This document shows, piece after piece, positions 17,671 to 26,800 of a DNA stretch of 64,000 bases (position 1 is the stretch's first letter; each line of letters starts with the position of its first letter). The notes below the pieces were generated by a model. That model made no database searches and had not been told where the DNA came from. It saw only the letters and a list, made by a program, of their open reading frames with translations. The translations under genes and the position numbers were made by a program. Source of the DNA: Rhodobium gokarnense. Lineage in GTDB: Bacteria > Pseudomonadota > Alphaproteobacteria > Rhizobiales > Rhodobiaceae. The stretch is taken from contig NZ_JAOQNS010000001.1 of the NCBI RefSeq assembly GCF_025961475.1, forward strand, positions 372,001 to 436,000, read 5' to 3'.

Positions 17671-20600
17671 ATGGCCCAGCGGCAAGTGGCCCTCAGCGAC
17701 AAATACGATCTCGACCAGTCGCGGATCTTCACGACGGGGACGCAGGCGCTGGTCCGGCTCTGCCTGATGCAGCAGGAGCGGGACCGCCGCGACGGCTTTT
17801 CCACGGCCGGCTATATCAGCGGCTATCGCGGCTCGCCGCTCGGTGCCGTCGACCAGCAGTTCTGGCGTGCGCGCTCGCTGCTTGCCGGCCGCAACATCCG
17901 TTTCGAGGCCGGCCTCAACGAGGACCTGGCCGCGACCGCCGTCTGGGGCTCTCAGCAGGCGGAGATGCGCGGCGAGGGCCGCTTCGACGGCGTCTTCGGC
18001 ATCTGGTACGGCAAGGGTCCGGGCGTCGACCGCTCCGGCGACGTCTTTCGCCACGCCAATATGGCCGGCACCTCGCCCCATGGTGGCGTCCTTACCCTGA
18101 TGGGCGACGACCATGTGGCGGAATCCTCCACCACCGTGCACCAGTCCGAATTTGCCCTCGTCGACGCCATGATGCCGATCCTCAGCCCGGCCGGCGTCCA
18201 GGAGGTGCTGGACTACGGGCTCTATGGCTGGGCGTTGTCGCGGTTCGCGGGCCTGTGGGTTGGCCTCAAATGCATGAAGGATACGATCGAGTCGACCGGC
18301 ACGGTGGACGGTTCCATCGACCGGGTGCGGATCGTGGCGCCGAACGATTTCGAGCTGCCGGCCGGCGGCCTCAACATCCGGGCGGGCGATGACCGCATCG
18401 CCCAGGAGCCGCGGCTGCACGAGTTCAAGCTGCCGGCAGCGCTCGCCTTCATCCGCTCCAACCGGCTCGACAAGACCATCTATTCCGGCGGGCGCACGCC
18501 CCGGCTCGGCATCGCCACCTCCGGCAAGAGCTATCTCGACGTCCTTGAAGCGCTCGATTCCCTCGGCATCGACGAGGTCGCGGCCGCCGATCTCGGCATC
18601 CGGCTCTACAAGGTCGCCTGCACCTGGCCGCTGGAGCCGGACGGGGCGCGCCAGTTCGCGGAGGACCTTCAGACCATCCTCGTCGTTGAGGAAAAGCGCG
18701 GCCTCATCGAGCCGCAACTGAAGGACATCCTCTACAACACGGCCAACACGCCGGCGATCTACGGCAAGAAGGACGAGGCGGACGGCTGGCTGTTTCCGGC
18801 CAAGGGGGCGCTCGATCCGAACCGGATCGCTATTGCCATCGGCAGGCGCGTCCTGGCCTATGCGGACCGCGCGGAGCTTGCGGCTCGCGTGGCGGCGCTG
18901 GAAGCGGCCGAGGAGCGGCTTGCCGCGACCACCGACATTGCCGAGCGCATCCCCTATTTCTGCCCGGGGTGCCCGCACAACCGCTCCACCGTCGTCCCGG
19001 ACGGCTCGCGCGCCTATGCCGGCATCGGCTGCCACTACATGGCGCAGTGGATGGACCGGGCGACGGAGGGTTACACCCAGATGGGCGGCGAGGGCGCGAA
19101 CTGGGTCGGCGAGGCGCCGTTCTCCACCCGCGGCCACGTGTTCCAGAACATGGGCGACGGCACCTACAACCATTCCGGCATGATGGCGATCCGCGCTGCG
19201 AAGGCGGCGGGCGTCACCATCACCTACAAGCTGCTCTACAACGATGCCGTCGCCATGACCGGCGGCCAGACCCATGACGGCGACCTCACCGTCGACGAGA
19301 TCGCCCGGCAGGTGGCGGCGATCGGGGTGACCAAACTTGCCGTCGTCTCCGACGAGCCGGACAAGTACCCGGCGGGCATGGCCTGGCCGGCGGGCACCAC
19401 CGTCCACCACCGCGACGACCTGATCGCGGTGGAAAAGGACTTCGCGGCCACAAGCGGCCTTTCCGTCCTCATCTACGACCAGACCTGTGCGGCCGAAAAG
19501 CGCCGGCGGCGCAAGCGCGGCACCTTCCCGGATCCGGACCGGCGCGTCTTCATCAACGAGCGGGTCTGCGAGGGCTGCGGCGATTGCGGGGTCCAGTCCA
19601 ACTGCGTTGCCATCCAGGCGGTGGAGACGGAATTCGGGCGCAAGCGGCAGATCGACCAGTCGGCCTGCAACAAGGACTTTTCCTGCCTCAACGGCTTCTG
19701 CCCGAGCTTCGTCACCGTCCATGGCGGCAAGCTGAGAAAGGACGCCGGCACGGCGGGCGACGACCGGGACGTCTTCGCCGACCTTCCAATGCCCGACATT
19801 CGGCCGCTGGAGCGCAACTACGCGATCATGGTCACCGGCATCGGCGGCACCGGGGTCGTTACCATCGGCGCCATCCTCGGCATGGCCGCGCACCTTGCCG
19901 GCAAGGGCTGCGGGATCATCGACATGGCGGGCCTTGCGCAAAAGGGCGGGGCGGTGACCAGCCACATCCGCCTTGCGCCGCGGCCGGAGGACATCGCGGC
20001 CATCCGCGTGCCGGCCGGCGATGCCGACCTGGTGCTTGCCTGCGACATCGTCGTTGCCGGCTCGTCCAAGGTGCTTTCCGGCATGGCGCCGGCAAAGACC
20101 GTTGCCGTCGTCAACATCCAGGAGACGCTGCCCGGCGATTTCACCCGCGACACCGACTTCACCCTGCCGATGCGGCGGCTGGAAGCGGAAATCGCCAAGC
20201 GCTGCGCCGAGGGCAACAGCCATTTCGTCGATGCCCAGAGGCTGGCGACGCGGCTGTTCGGCGACGCCATCGCCACCAACATGTTCATGCTCGGCTATGC
20301 CTTCCAGACCGGCGCCGTGCCGCTTGCCGAATCGGTCTTGATGGAGGCGATCGCGCTCAACGGCGTTGCGGTGGAGATGAACCAGTCGGCGTTCCGCTGG
20401 GGCCGGCTTGCCGCCCACGATCCGGAAAAGGTCGCGGCCCGCGCCCGGCCGGCCGGCGGCGCCGACTACCGGCGGATGTCGGAGGGCGTCGAGGAGGCCA
20501 TCACCCGGCGCATTACGGCTTTGACCGAGTACCAGGACGCGGCCTACGCGGCGCGCTTCGAAGCAGCGCTCGCCCCGATCCGCAAAGCCGAAGCGGCGGC

Positions 20601-21147
20601 GGTGCCGGGTTCCGATGCGCTTCTCGATGCGGCTTCCCGCAACCTCTTCAAGCTGATGGCGATCAAGGACGAGTTCGAGGTGGCGCGGCTCTTCACCGAC
20701 GGCGTCTTCGAACGGGAACTCTCCCGCCATTTCGAAAGCTGGGACAAGCTGGAATTCCACATGGCGCCGCCGGTGATCGCCGACAGCGATCCCGATACCG
20801 GCCATTTGAAGAAGGCGCGGTTCGGCTCCTGGCTGATGGGCGCGATGCGGTTCCTCGCGCCGTTGAAGGGACTGCGCGGCGGTCTCCTCGATCCATTCTC
20901 GCGCAGCGCGGAGCGGCGCATGGAGCGGCGCCTGCTTGCCGACTACGAGGCCGTCCTTGGCGAGATCGCCGATGGGCTGACGGTCGAAAATCACGCCTCG
21001 GCGGTCGCTCTTGCCGGCTATCCGGACCTCGTTCGCGGCTACGGCCACGTCAAGGAGGCTTCGGTCAAGCGGGCAGAAGCGGCGCGGCAGACGCTGCTTT
21101 CCGATTTCCGCAGCGGCGGCAACGCGGTCCGCCAGGCCGCGGAGTAA
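17671..21147 (+). CDS. Indolepyruvate:ferredoxin oxidoreductase, fused alpha-beta type
   Basis: This enzyme oxidatively decarboxylates aryl-pyruvates to aryl-acetyl-CoA with ferredoxin as acceptor. The 1158-residue single chain fuses both subunits. Residues about 30-450 are the pyruvate-binding domain (GYISGYRGSPLGAVDQQFW). About 430-580 is the thiamine diphosphate domain (FCPGCPHNRST, NMGDGTYNHSGMMAIRAAK). A ferredoxin-like [4Fe-4S] region follows (VCEGCGDCGVQSNC and CNKDFSCLNGFC). From about 715 the gamma domain begins (VTGIGGTGVVTIGAILG). An upstream in-frame ATG exists, but GGGAG precedes the chosen ATG. It faces the downstream acyl-CoA ligase/Liv genes on the same strand across a 271-base gap. 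Confidence 0.95.
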   Translation: MAQRQVALSDKYDLDQSRIFTTGTQALVRLCLMQQERDRRDGFSTAGYISGYRGSPLGAVDQQFWRARSLLAGRNIRFEAGLNEDLAATAVWGSQQAEMRGEGRFDGVFGIWYGKGPGVDRSGDVFRHANMAGTSPHGGVLTLMGDDHVAESSTTVHQSEFALVDAMMPILSPAGVQEVLDYGLYGWALSRFAGLWVGLKCMKDTIESTGTVDGSIDRVRIVAPNDFELPAGGLNIRAGDDRIAQEPRLHEFKLPAALAFIRSNRLDKTIYSGGRTPRLGIATSGKSYLDVLEALDSLGIDEVAAADLGIRLYKVACTWPLEPDGARQFAEDLQTILVVEEKRGLIEPQLKDILYNTANTPAIYGKKDEADGWLFPAKGALDPNRIAIAIGRRVLAYADRAELAARVAALEAAEERLAATTDIAERIPYFCPGCPHNRSTVVPDGSRAYAGIGCHYMAQWMDRATEGYTQMGGEGANWVGEAPFSTRGHVFQNMGDGTYNHSGMMAIRAAKAAGVTITYKLLYNDAVAMTGGQTHDGDLTVDEIARQVAAIGVTKLAVVSDEPDKYPAGMAWPAGTTVHHRDDLIAVEKDFAATSGLSVLIYDQTCAAEKRRRRKRGTFPDPDRRVFINERVCEGCGDCGVQSNCVAIQAVETEFGRKRQIDQSACNKDFSCLNGFCPSFVTVHGGKLRKDAGTAGDDRDVFADLPMPDIRPLERNYAIMVTGIGGTGVVTIGAILGMAAHLAGKGCGIIDMAGLAQKGGAVTSHIRLAPRPEDIAAIRVPAGDADLVLACDIVVAGSSKVLSGMAPAKTVAVVNIQETLPGDFTRDTDFTLPMRRLEAEIAKRCAEGNSHFVDAQRLATRLFGDAIATNMFMLGYAFQTGAVPLAESVLMEAIALNGVAVEMNQSAFRWGRLAAHDPEKVAARARPAGGADYRRMSEGVEEAITRRITALTEYQDAAYAARFEAALAPIRKAEAAAVPGSDALLDAASRNLFKLMAIKDEFEVARLFTDGVFERELSRHFESWDKLEFHMAPPVIADSDPDTGHLKKARFGSWLMGAMRFLAPLKGLRGGLLDPFSRSAERRMERRLLADYEAVLGEIADGLTVENHASAVALAGYPDLVRGYGHVKEASVKRAEAARQTLLSDFRSGGNAVRQAAE

Positions 21148-21326
21148 TCGCGGCGGCCGTCGAACGGTGCGCTTGTTGCGTCGCAGCATTACCTTCTGCG
21201 GTGCAAATAAAGCGATATTCGGTATGTCGGCAATACGGAGTAATGGTGTAAAAAAGCGTTGACGGCACCGCGTGTTGGCGCTTTTCCGGCCGATAGCGGT
21301 AGCGGATTCTCTCCTTTATTTAGCCC

Positions 21327-21355
21327 TTGATTTGCGACCGGCGGTCGGATTTAGT
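21327..21355 (+). promoter_or_regulatory. Candidate promoter with a palindrome in its spacer, upstream of the ligase/Liv operon
   Basis: A TTGATT at 21327-21332 and TTTAGT at 21350-21355 are 17 bases apart. The spacer holds a perfect 13-base palindrome, CGACCG-G-CGGTCG, at 21335-21347. A second dyad, TTGA-GG-TCAA, begins at 21355. The -10 match is weak, so the operator is better supported than the promoter. The surrounding 270 bases are AT-rich for the genome and hold no gene. Confidence 0.45.
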
Positions 21356-21418
21356 TGAGGTCAAATAAAAAGCCTGCGGCATCAAAAAAATGCAGGCGTC
21401 AGAGGGATAGGAGACGCT

Positions 21419-23404
21419 ATGGCCGATGCGGTTGCCGCCGCTTCGCCAGCAGAGGACACGTTTCCGAAGCTGTTGCTGCGTAACGCACGGATCCGGGGAG
21501 ACCGGCCCGCCATTCGCGAAAAGGACCTCGGCATCTGGCAGACCTGGACCTGGTCCGAGGTCGCCGATGAGGTGCGGGCCTTTGGGCTGGGCTTCCAGGA
21601 GCTCGGCTTCAGGCGCGGCAGCCGGGTCGCGATCGTCGGCTCCAACCGGCCGAGCCTCTACTGGGCGATCATGGCGACACAGGCGCTCGGCGGCGTGCCG
21701 GTGCCGGTCTATGCCGATGCGGTTGCCGGCGAACTCGCCCAGGTGCTCGCCGACGCGGACGTTTCCTTCGCCGTCGTCGAAGACCAGGAGCAGGTCGACA
21801 AGATCCTGTCCGTCCGCGACCGGACACCGACCATCGAGCGGGTGATCTATGACGACCCGCGGGGCATGCGCGACTACGACCACGCCCGGCTGCACCCCTT
21901 CACCCACGTCCAGGAGATCGGCCGGCGGCGGCTGGAAAGCGACCCCGGCGCGGCCGAGGCCTGGCTTGCCGAGATCGACGCCGGCAAGGGCTCCGACATC
22001 TCCATCATGCTCTACACCTCCGGCACCACCGGCCGGTCGAAGGGGGTGATGCTGTCGGCCGAGCGCTGCATTGCGGCAGCGAGCGATACGGTCGCCTTCG
22101 ACAAGCTCACCGACCGGGACGAGGCGCTCGCCTATCTGCCGCTCGCCTGGGTCGGCGACCACTATCTCAACTACGCGCAGGGAATGGTCGCGGGCTTTTG
22201 CATTGCCTGTCCGGAATCGATGGAGACGGTGCTGCAGGACCTGCGCGAGATCGGCCCGACCTTCTATTTCGCGCCGCCGCGGGTGTTCGAGAACAATCTG
22301 ACGACGGTGATGATCCGCATGGAGGATGCGGGCCGGCTGAAGCAGCGGATGTTTCACTATTTCCTCGGCGTCGCGAAGAAATACGGCGAGCGCATCCTCA
22401 ACGGCGAGCGCGTGCCGCTCGGCGGCCGGCTGCTCTACGGGCTCGGCGAGCTGCTGGTCTACGGACCCTTGAAGAACGTCCTCGGCTTTTCGCGCATCCG
22501 CGTCGCCTACACCGCCGGCGAGGCGATCGGTCCGGACCTCTTTTCCTTCTACCGCTCGCTCGGCATGAACCTGAAGCAGCTCTACGGCCAGACGGAGGCG
22601 TTCCTCTACGTCACCGCCCATGCCGACGGCCATGTGCGCGCCGATACGGTCGGCCCGCCGGCGCCGAATGTGGAGATCCAGATCGCCGGCAGCGGCGAGG
22701 TCATCTTCCGCAGCCCCGGCCAGTTCGTCGCCTATTACAAGAACGATGAAGCCACCCGCGAGGCACAGACGGAAGACGGCTGGGTGCACACCGGCGATGC
22801 CGGCTTTTTCGCCAAGGACGGCCAGCTCAAGATCATCGACCGGGCCAAGGACGTCGGCAAGCTCACCGACGGCAGCCTGTTCGCGCCGAAATATATCGAG
22901 AACAAGCTGAAGTTCTTCCCCAACATCAAGGAGGCGGTGGCTTTCGGCGACGGCCGCGCCTTTGCCACGGTCTTCATCAACATCGACCTCAACTCCGTCG
23001 GCAACTGGGCGGAGCGCAACAACGTCTCCTATGGCAGCTACCAGGAGCTCGCCGCGCATTCGGACGTCTACGGCATGGTCGAGGAGCACGTCGCCTCGGT
23101 CAATCGCGACCTTGCCGCCGAAGAGGTCATGGCCGGCGCGCAGATCCGCCGTTTCCTGATCCTGCACAAGGAGCTCGACGCCGACGACGGCGAACTGACC
23201 CGAACCCAGAAGGTGCGCCGCAGCTTCATCGCCGAGCGCTACGCGCCGCTGATCGAGGCGCTCTATGACGGTTCGGACGAGAAATATGTCGAGACGGAAG
23301 TGACCTTCGAGGACGGCCGCAAGGGCAAGATCCGCGCGACGGTGGAAATCCGCGATATGACCGAGGTGCCGCATGCGGGCGGCGCGCGGGAGGCGGCGGA
23401 GTGA
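21419..23404 (+). CDS. AMP-forming acyl-CoA ligase (long-chain/aryl acid type)
   Basis: The 661-residue enzyme activates a carboxylic acid to its CoA thioester through an acyl-adenylate. The AMP/phosphate loop is MLYTSGTTGRSKGVML (about residues 196-211), the adenine motif is LYGQTEAFLYVTAH, and the hinge is GWVHTGDAGFFAKDGQLKII. The family includes fatty-acid ligases. Substrate cannot be read off, but location at the head of a Liv operon beside an aryl-pyruvate oxidoreductase favours an aromatic or branched acid. The ATG follows GGGATAGGAG. The stop overlaps livG. Confidence 0.92.
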   Translation: MADAVAAASPAEDTFPKLLLRNARIRGDRPAIREKDLGIWQTWTWSEVADEVRAFGLGFQELGFRRGSRVAIVGSNRPSLYWAIMATQALGGVPVPVYADAVAGELAQVLADADVSFAVVEDQEQVDKILSVRDRTPTIERVIYDDPRGMRDYDHARLHPFTHVQEIGRRRLESDPGAAEAWLAEIDAGKGSDISIMLYTSGTTGRSKGVMLSAERCIAAASDTVAFDKLTDRDEALAYLPLAWVGDHYLNYAQGMVAGFCIACPESMETVLQDLREIGPTFYFAPPRVFENNLTTVMIRMEDAGRLKQRMFHYFLGVAKKYGERILNGERVPLGGRLLYGLGELLVYGPLKNVLGFSRIRVAYTAGEAIGPDLFSFYRSLGMNLKQLYGQTEAFLYVTAHADGHVRADTVGPPAPNVEIQIAGSGEVIFRSPGQFVAYYKNDEATREAQTEDGWVHTGDAGFFAKDGQLKIIDRAKDVGKLTDGSLFAPKYIENKLKFFPNIKEAVAFGDGRAFATVFINIDLNSVGNWAERNNVSYGSYQELAAHSDVYGMVEEHVASVNRDLAAEEVMAGAQIRRFLILHKELDADDGELTRTQKVRRSFIAERYAPLIEALYDGSDEKYVETEVTFEDGRKGKIRATVEIRDMTEVPHAGGAREAAE

Positions 23405-24225
23405 TGGCCTTCGTCGACCCGAGCCAGATGCGGGACGCCGATACCGGCCAGAGGGGCGACGTGCTGCTGCGCGTGGAGGACGTCTCTCTCTCCTTCGGCG
23501 GAGTCAAGGCGATCACGGCGATCTCCTTCGACATCCGCCAGGGCGAGATCCGCGCCATTATCGGGCCGAACGGCGCCGGCAAGACGTCGATGCTCAACGT
23601 CATCAACGGCTTCTACCACCCCCAGGAGGGCGAGATCTGGTTCCGCGGCAAGAAGCGCAAGGCGTTGAAGCCGCACCAGATCGCCAATGAGGGGATCGCC
23701 CGCACCTTCCAGAACATTGCCCTCTTCAAGGGCATGTCGACCCTCGACAACATCATGACCGGGCGCCTTACCCGGATGAAGAAGAACATGTTCTGGCAGG
23801 CGATCTGGCGCGGGCCGGCGGAGCGCGAGGAGATCGCGCACCGGGAGGTGGTGGAGCGGATCATCGATTTCCTGGAAATCCAGCACATCCGCAAGACTTC
23901 GGTCGGGCGGCTTCCCTACGGCCTGCAGAAGCGGGTGGAGCTCGGCCGGGCGCTGGCCGCGGAGCCGGCGCTGCTCCTCCTCGACGAGCCGATGGCCGGC
24001 ATGAATGTGGAAGAAAAGGAGGACATGAGCCGCTTCATCATAGACGTGAACCAACAGTTCGGCACGACGATCGCCCTCATCGAGCACGACATGGGCGTCG
24101 TCATGGACCTTTCTGACCGGGTCGTGGTGCTGGATTACGGCAAGAAGATCGGCGACGGGCCGCCCGACGAGGTGCGGCGCAACCAGGATGTGATCGACGC
24201 CTATCTCGGCGTGGCGCACGACTAG
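23404..24225 (+). CDS. livG: Branched-chain amino-acid-type ABC transporter ATP-binding protein LivG
   Basis: The 273-residue ATPase has Walker A GPNGAGKTS, the LivG-type signature RLPYGLQKRVELGRALA, Walker B LLLLDEPMAGM and the switch histidine in IALIEHDMGVVMDLSDRV. A 20-residue N-terminal extension precedes the usual start of the domain. Its ATG overlaps the TGA of the acyl-CoA ligase, so the two are coupled. Liv-type systems import amino acids, but homologues also carry urea, amides and aromatic acids. Confidence 0.93.
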   Translation: MAFVDPSQMRDADTGQRGDVLLRVEDVSLSFGGVKAITAISFDIRQGEIRAIIGPNGAGKTSMLNVINGFYHPQEGEIWFRGKKRKALKPHQIANEGIARTFQNIALFKGMSTLDNIMTGRLTRMKKNMFWQAIWRGPAEREEIAHREVVERIIDFLEIQHIRKTSVGRLPYGLQKRVELGRALAAEPALLLLDEPMAGMNVEEKEDMSRFIIDVNQQFGTTIALIEHDMGVVMDLSDRVVVLDYGKKIGDGPPDEVRRNQDVIDAYLGVAHD

Positions 24226-24237
24226 AGCAGCGGACCC

Positions 24238-25206
24238 ATGAGCTTTTTCGACGTCTTTTTCTGGGAAGTGGTGGTGTCGGGCCTCCTCGCCGGGGTGATG
24301 TACTCGCTGGTTGCGCTCGGCTTCGTGCTGATCTTCAAGGCCTCCGGCATCTTCAATTTCGCGCAAGGGGTGCTCGCCCTCTTTGCCGCGCTGACGCTGG
24401 TCGGGTTCCAGACCGGTCAGGTGCCGTTCTCCCATCTCATCAACACCGTGCTCGGCACCAACATCCACCACTGGGGGACCGGCACGCACACCTTCCTTGC
24501 CATCGTGCTGACGCTTCTCGTCATGATCGGCCTTGCCTGGCTGATCGTGCGGCTGGCGCTTTCCAAGCTCGTCAACCAGGAGGGCATCATCCTGTTCATG
24601 GCGACCATCGGCTTGGCTTACGTGCTGGAGGGGCTCGGCGACATCATGTGGGGCGCCGACGTCAAGACGCTCGATGTCGGCCTGCCGACCGGACCGTCCG
24701 ACACGATCATCGATGCGACCGGCATGTTCGTTGAAAAGCTGGAGATCGCGGCGGCCATCGTCGCCGTCCTGCTGGTCGTCTCGCTGACGATCTTTTCCCA
24801 GTACACCAAGATGGGCCGGGCGCTCCGGGCCGTTGCCGACGACCACCAGGCGGCGCTTTCGGTCGGCATTTCGCTGGAGACCATCTGGTGGGTGGTCTGG
24901 TCCGTCGCCGGCATCGTCGCGCTCGTTGCCGGCGTCATGTGGGGGGCGAAGTCGGGCGTGCAGTTCTCGCTGTCGCTGATCGCCCTCAAGGCCCTTCCCG
25001 TCCTCATGCTCGGCGGCTTCACCTCGATCCCCGGGGCCATCATCGGCGGCCTCATCATCGGCGTCGGCGAGAAGCTTTTCGAGATCTATCTCGGCCCCAT
25101 GCTGGGTGGGGCGACAGAGAACTGGTTCGCCTATATGCTCGCGCTTGTTTTCCTTTTGTTCCGCCCCCAGGGGCTGTTCGGCGAAAGGATCATCGAAAGA
25201 GTGTGA
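24238..25206 (+). CDS. livH: Liv-type ABC transporter permease LivH
   Basis: The 322-residue inner-membrane permease has about eight hydrophobic segments. It shows the LivH pattern VMYSLVALGFVLIFKASGIF followed by NFAQGVLALF at the N-terminus, and MGRALRAVADDHQAALSVGI with LKALPVLMLGGFTSIPGAII towards the C-terminus. It forms the channel with LivM. The gene starts 12 bases after livG. Confidence 0.94.
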   Translation: MSFFDVFFWEVVVSGLLAGVMYSLVALGFVLIFKASGIFNFAQGVLALFAALTLVGFQTGQVPFSHLINTVLGTNIHHWGTGTHTFLAIVLTLLVMIGLAWLIVRLALSKLVNQEGIILFMATIGLAYVLEGLGDIMWGADVKTLDVGLPTGPSDTIIDATGMFVEKLEIAAAIVAVLLVVSLTIFSQYTKMGRALRAVADDHQAALSVGISLETIWWVVWSVAGIVALVAGVMWGAKSGVQFSLSLIALKALPVLMLGGFTSIPGAIIGGLIIGVGEKLFEIYLGPMLGGATENWFAYMLALVFLLFRPQGLFGERIIERV

Positions 25207-25213
25207 GGATGAC

Positions 25214-25594
25214 ATGAGCCACAAAAGCCGCCTTGGATGCATCGTGATCGACTGCAAGACCGACGACCTCTCCGACGCCCTGGTGTTCTGGTCGAGCCTT
25301 CTCGGCCTGCCGGGAAGCGTCGACGACGACGGCAAATACGCCGTCATTCAGGGCCCGGGCGACGACATAAGGGTGCTGATCCAGGCCGTCGACCATGAGC
25401 CGCGGGTCCATCTCGACATCGAGACCGACGACAAGGAGGCCGAACGCGCCCGGCTCGCCGCCCTCGGCGCGCGCGAGGTGCGGCGGCTGAAGAGCTGGAT
25501 CGTCATGGAGGCCCCGACCGGCCACCGCTTCTGCATCGTCGATCCGCAACGCCGGGAATTCGACGACAACGCCGCCACCTGGGAAGAGGCCTGA
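25214..25594 (+). CDS. VOC (glyoxalase/bleomycin resistance-like) family protein embedded in the Liv operon
   Basis: The 126-residue protein is a small vicinal-oxygen-chelate fold protein: GCIVIDCKTDDLSDALVFW at the start, VHLDIETDDKEAE in the middle and the C-terminal APTGHRFCIVDPQR, which resembles glyoxalase-like (Glyoxalase_6) members. Metal-ligand positions are possible but cannot be proven by eye. It sits between livH and livM, with an ATG 8 bases after livH and a stop overlapping the livM ATG, so it is translated with the transporter. A VOC gene in this place is unusual and suggests a step on the imported compound. Confidence 0.85.
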   Translation: MSHKSRLGCIVIDCKTDDLSDALVFWSSLLGLPGSVDDDGKYAVIQGPGDDIRVLIQAVDHEPRVHLDIETDDKEAERARLAALGAREVRRLKSWIVMEAPTGHRFCIVDPQRREFDDNAATWEEA

Positions 25595-26670
25595 TGTTTT
25601 ACCGCGAAGCCGGCGAGTTCAAGACCAGCTACAAGGCCGACCAGGCGACGTTTCCGATCCGCTTCGACCGGGTGTTCTTCTGGTCGGTGACGGCGGTCGC
25701 CTTCCTCGTCGTGCCGTTCCTCATCAACGACTATTGGGAAAAGGCGGTCTTCATCCCGTTCATGGTGTTCGCGCTCGCCGCCCTCGGGCTCAACATCCTG
25801 ACCGGCTATTGCGGGCAGGTCTCGCTCGGCACCGGCGGCTTCATGGCCGTCGGGGCCTATGCCTGCTACAAGCTGATGACCGCCTTTCCCGAGCTTTCCA
25901 TGGTGCCGATCGTGTTCCTCTCCGGGGCGATCGCGGCCGCGGTCGGCATCCTGTTCGGGCTGCCGTCTCTGCGCATCAAGGGCTTTTACCTCGCAGTGGC
26001 GACGCTTGCGGCGCAGTTCTTCCTGGTCTGGCTCTTCAACAAGGTGCCGTGGTTCTACAACTATTCGGCCACCGGCCAGATCACCGCGCCGGAGCGCACC
26101 GTCTTCGGCTTTGCCGTCACCGGGGCTGCCGCGCAGCCGGCAACGACCTACCTCTTCTGCCTGTCGTTCCTCTTCGTCTTTGCCTGGATCGCGCGCAACC
26201 TGGTGCGCGGGCGGATCGGCCGGTCGTGGATGGCGATCCGCGACATGGACATCGCGGCAGAAATCATCGGCGTCAATCCGCTGCGGACCAAGCTCTCCGC
26301 CTTTGCCGTCTCGTCCTTCTATATCGGCATGGCCGGGGCGCTGTTCTTTGCGCTGTGGCAGGGCGCGGCGGAGGTGACGGAGGCGTTCGGCATCAACCAG
26401 AGCTTCATGGTGCTCTTCATGATCATCATCGGCGGGCTCGGCTCGATCTTCGGCTCGCTGATCGGCGCGGCCTTCATGGTGCTGCTGCCGGTTCTGTTCA
26501 AAAACCTCTTCGTCGGCGCCTTCGGCTGGCCGACGGACCTGTCGCAATATCTGCAACTGATGCTCGTCGGCGGCCTCATCATCTTCTTCCTGATCGTCGA
26601 GCCGCACGGCATCGCCGCCCTGTGGCGGACCGCAAAGGAGAAGCTGAGGCTTTGGCCGTTCCCGCACTAG
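25594..26670 (+). CDS. livM: Liv-type ABC transporter permease LivM
   Basis: The 358-residue second permease has about nine hydrophobic segments and the LivM landmarks LGLNILTGYCGQVSLGTGGF, LRIKGFYLAVATLAAQF and WMAIRDMDIAAEIIGVNPLR. A charged N-terminal extension of about 25 residues precedes the first helix. Its ATG overlaps the VOC stop. A 130-base gap with a TGCCGCCC/GGGCGGCA hairpin (26727-26743) separates it from livK. Confidence 0.93.
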   Translation: MFYREAGEFKTSYKADQATFPIRFDRVFFWSVTAVAFLVVPFLINDYWEKAVFIPFMVFALAALGLNILTGYCGQVSLGTGGFMAVGAYACYKLMTAFPELSMVPIVFLSGAIAAAVGILFGLPSLRIKGFYLAVATLAAQFFLVWLFNKVPWFYNYSATGQITAPERTVFGFAVTGAAAQPATTYLFCLSFLFVFAWIARNLVRGRIGRSWMAIRDMDIAAEIIGVNPLRTKLSAFAVSSFYIGMAGALFFALWQGAAEVTEAFGINQSFMVLFMIIIGGLGSIFGSLIGAAFMVLLPVLFKNLFVGAFGWPTDLSQYLQLMLVGGLIIFFLIVEPHGIAALWRTAKEKLRLWPFPH

Positions 26671-26800
26671 GGGAACGGCTCTGGAGATCGGCGCGAGGTG
26701 CGCCGCAAATGACAAAAATCACCTCATGCCGCCCAGGGCGGCAGCAACGAAACGGCCGGGAACAACCGGGCCGAAAACACCAACGGGAGGATGAACGATA

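Noticed and set aside
17536-21189. Minus-strand open frame of about 1300 codons across the oxidoreductase gene
   Set aside because: It is antisense to the indolepyruvate oxidoreductase, which has clear family motifs. Only its last 85 codons (17278-17535), beyond the end of the overlap, are a real DUF2164 gene.
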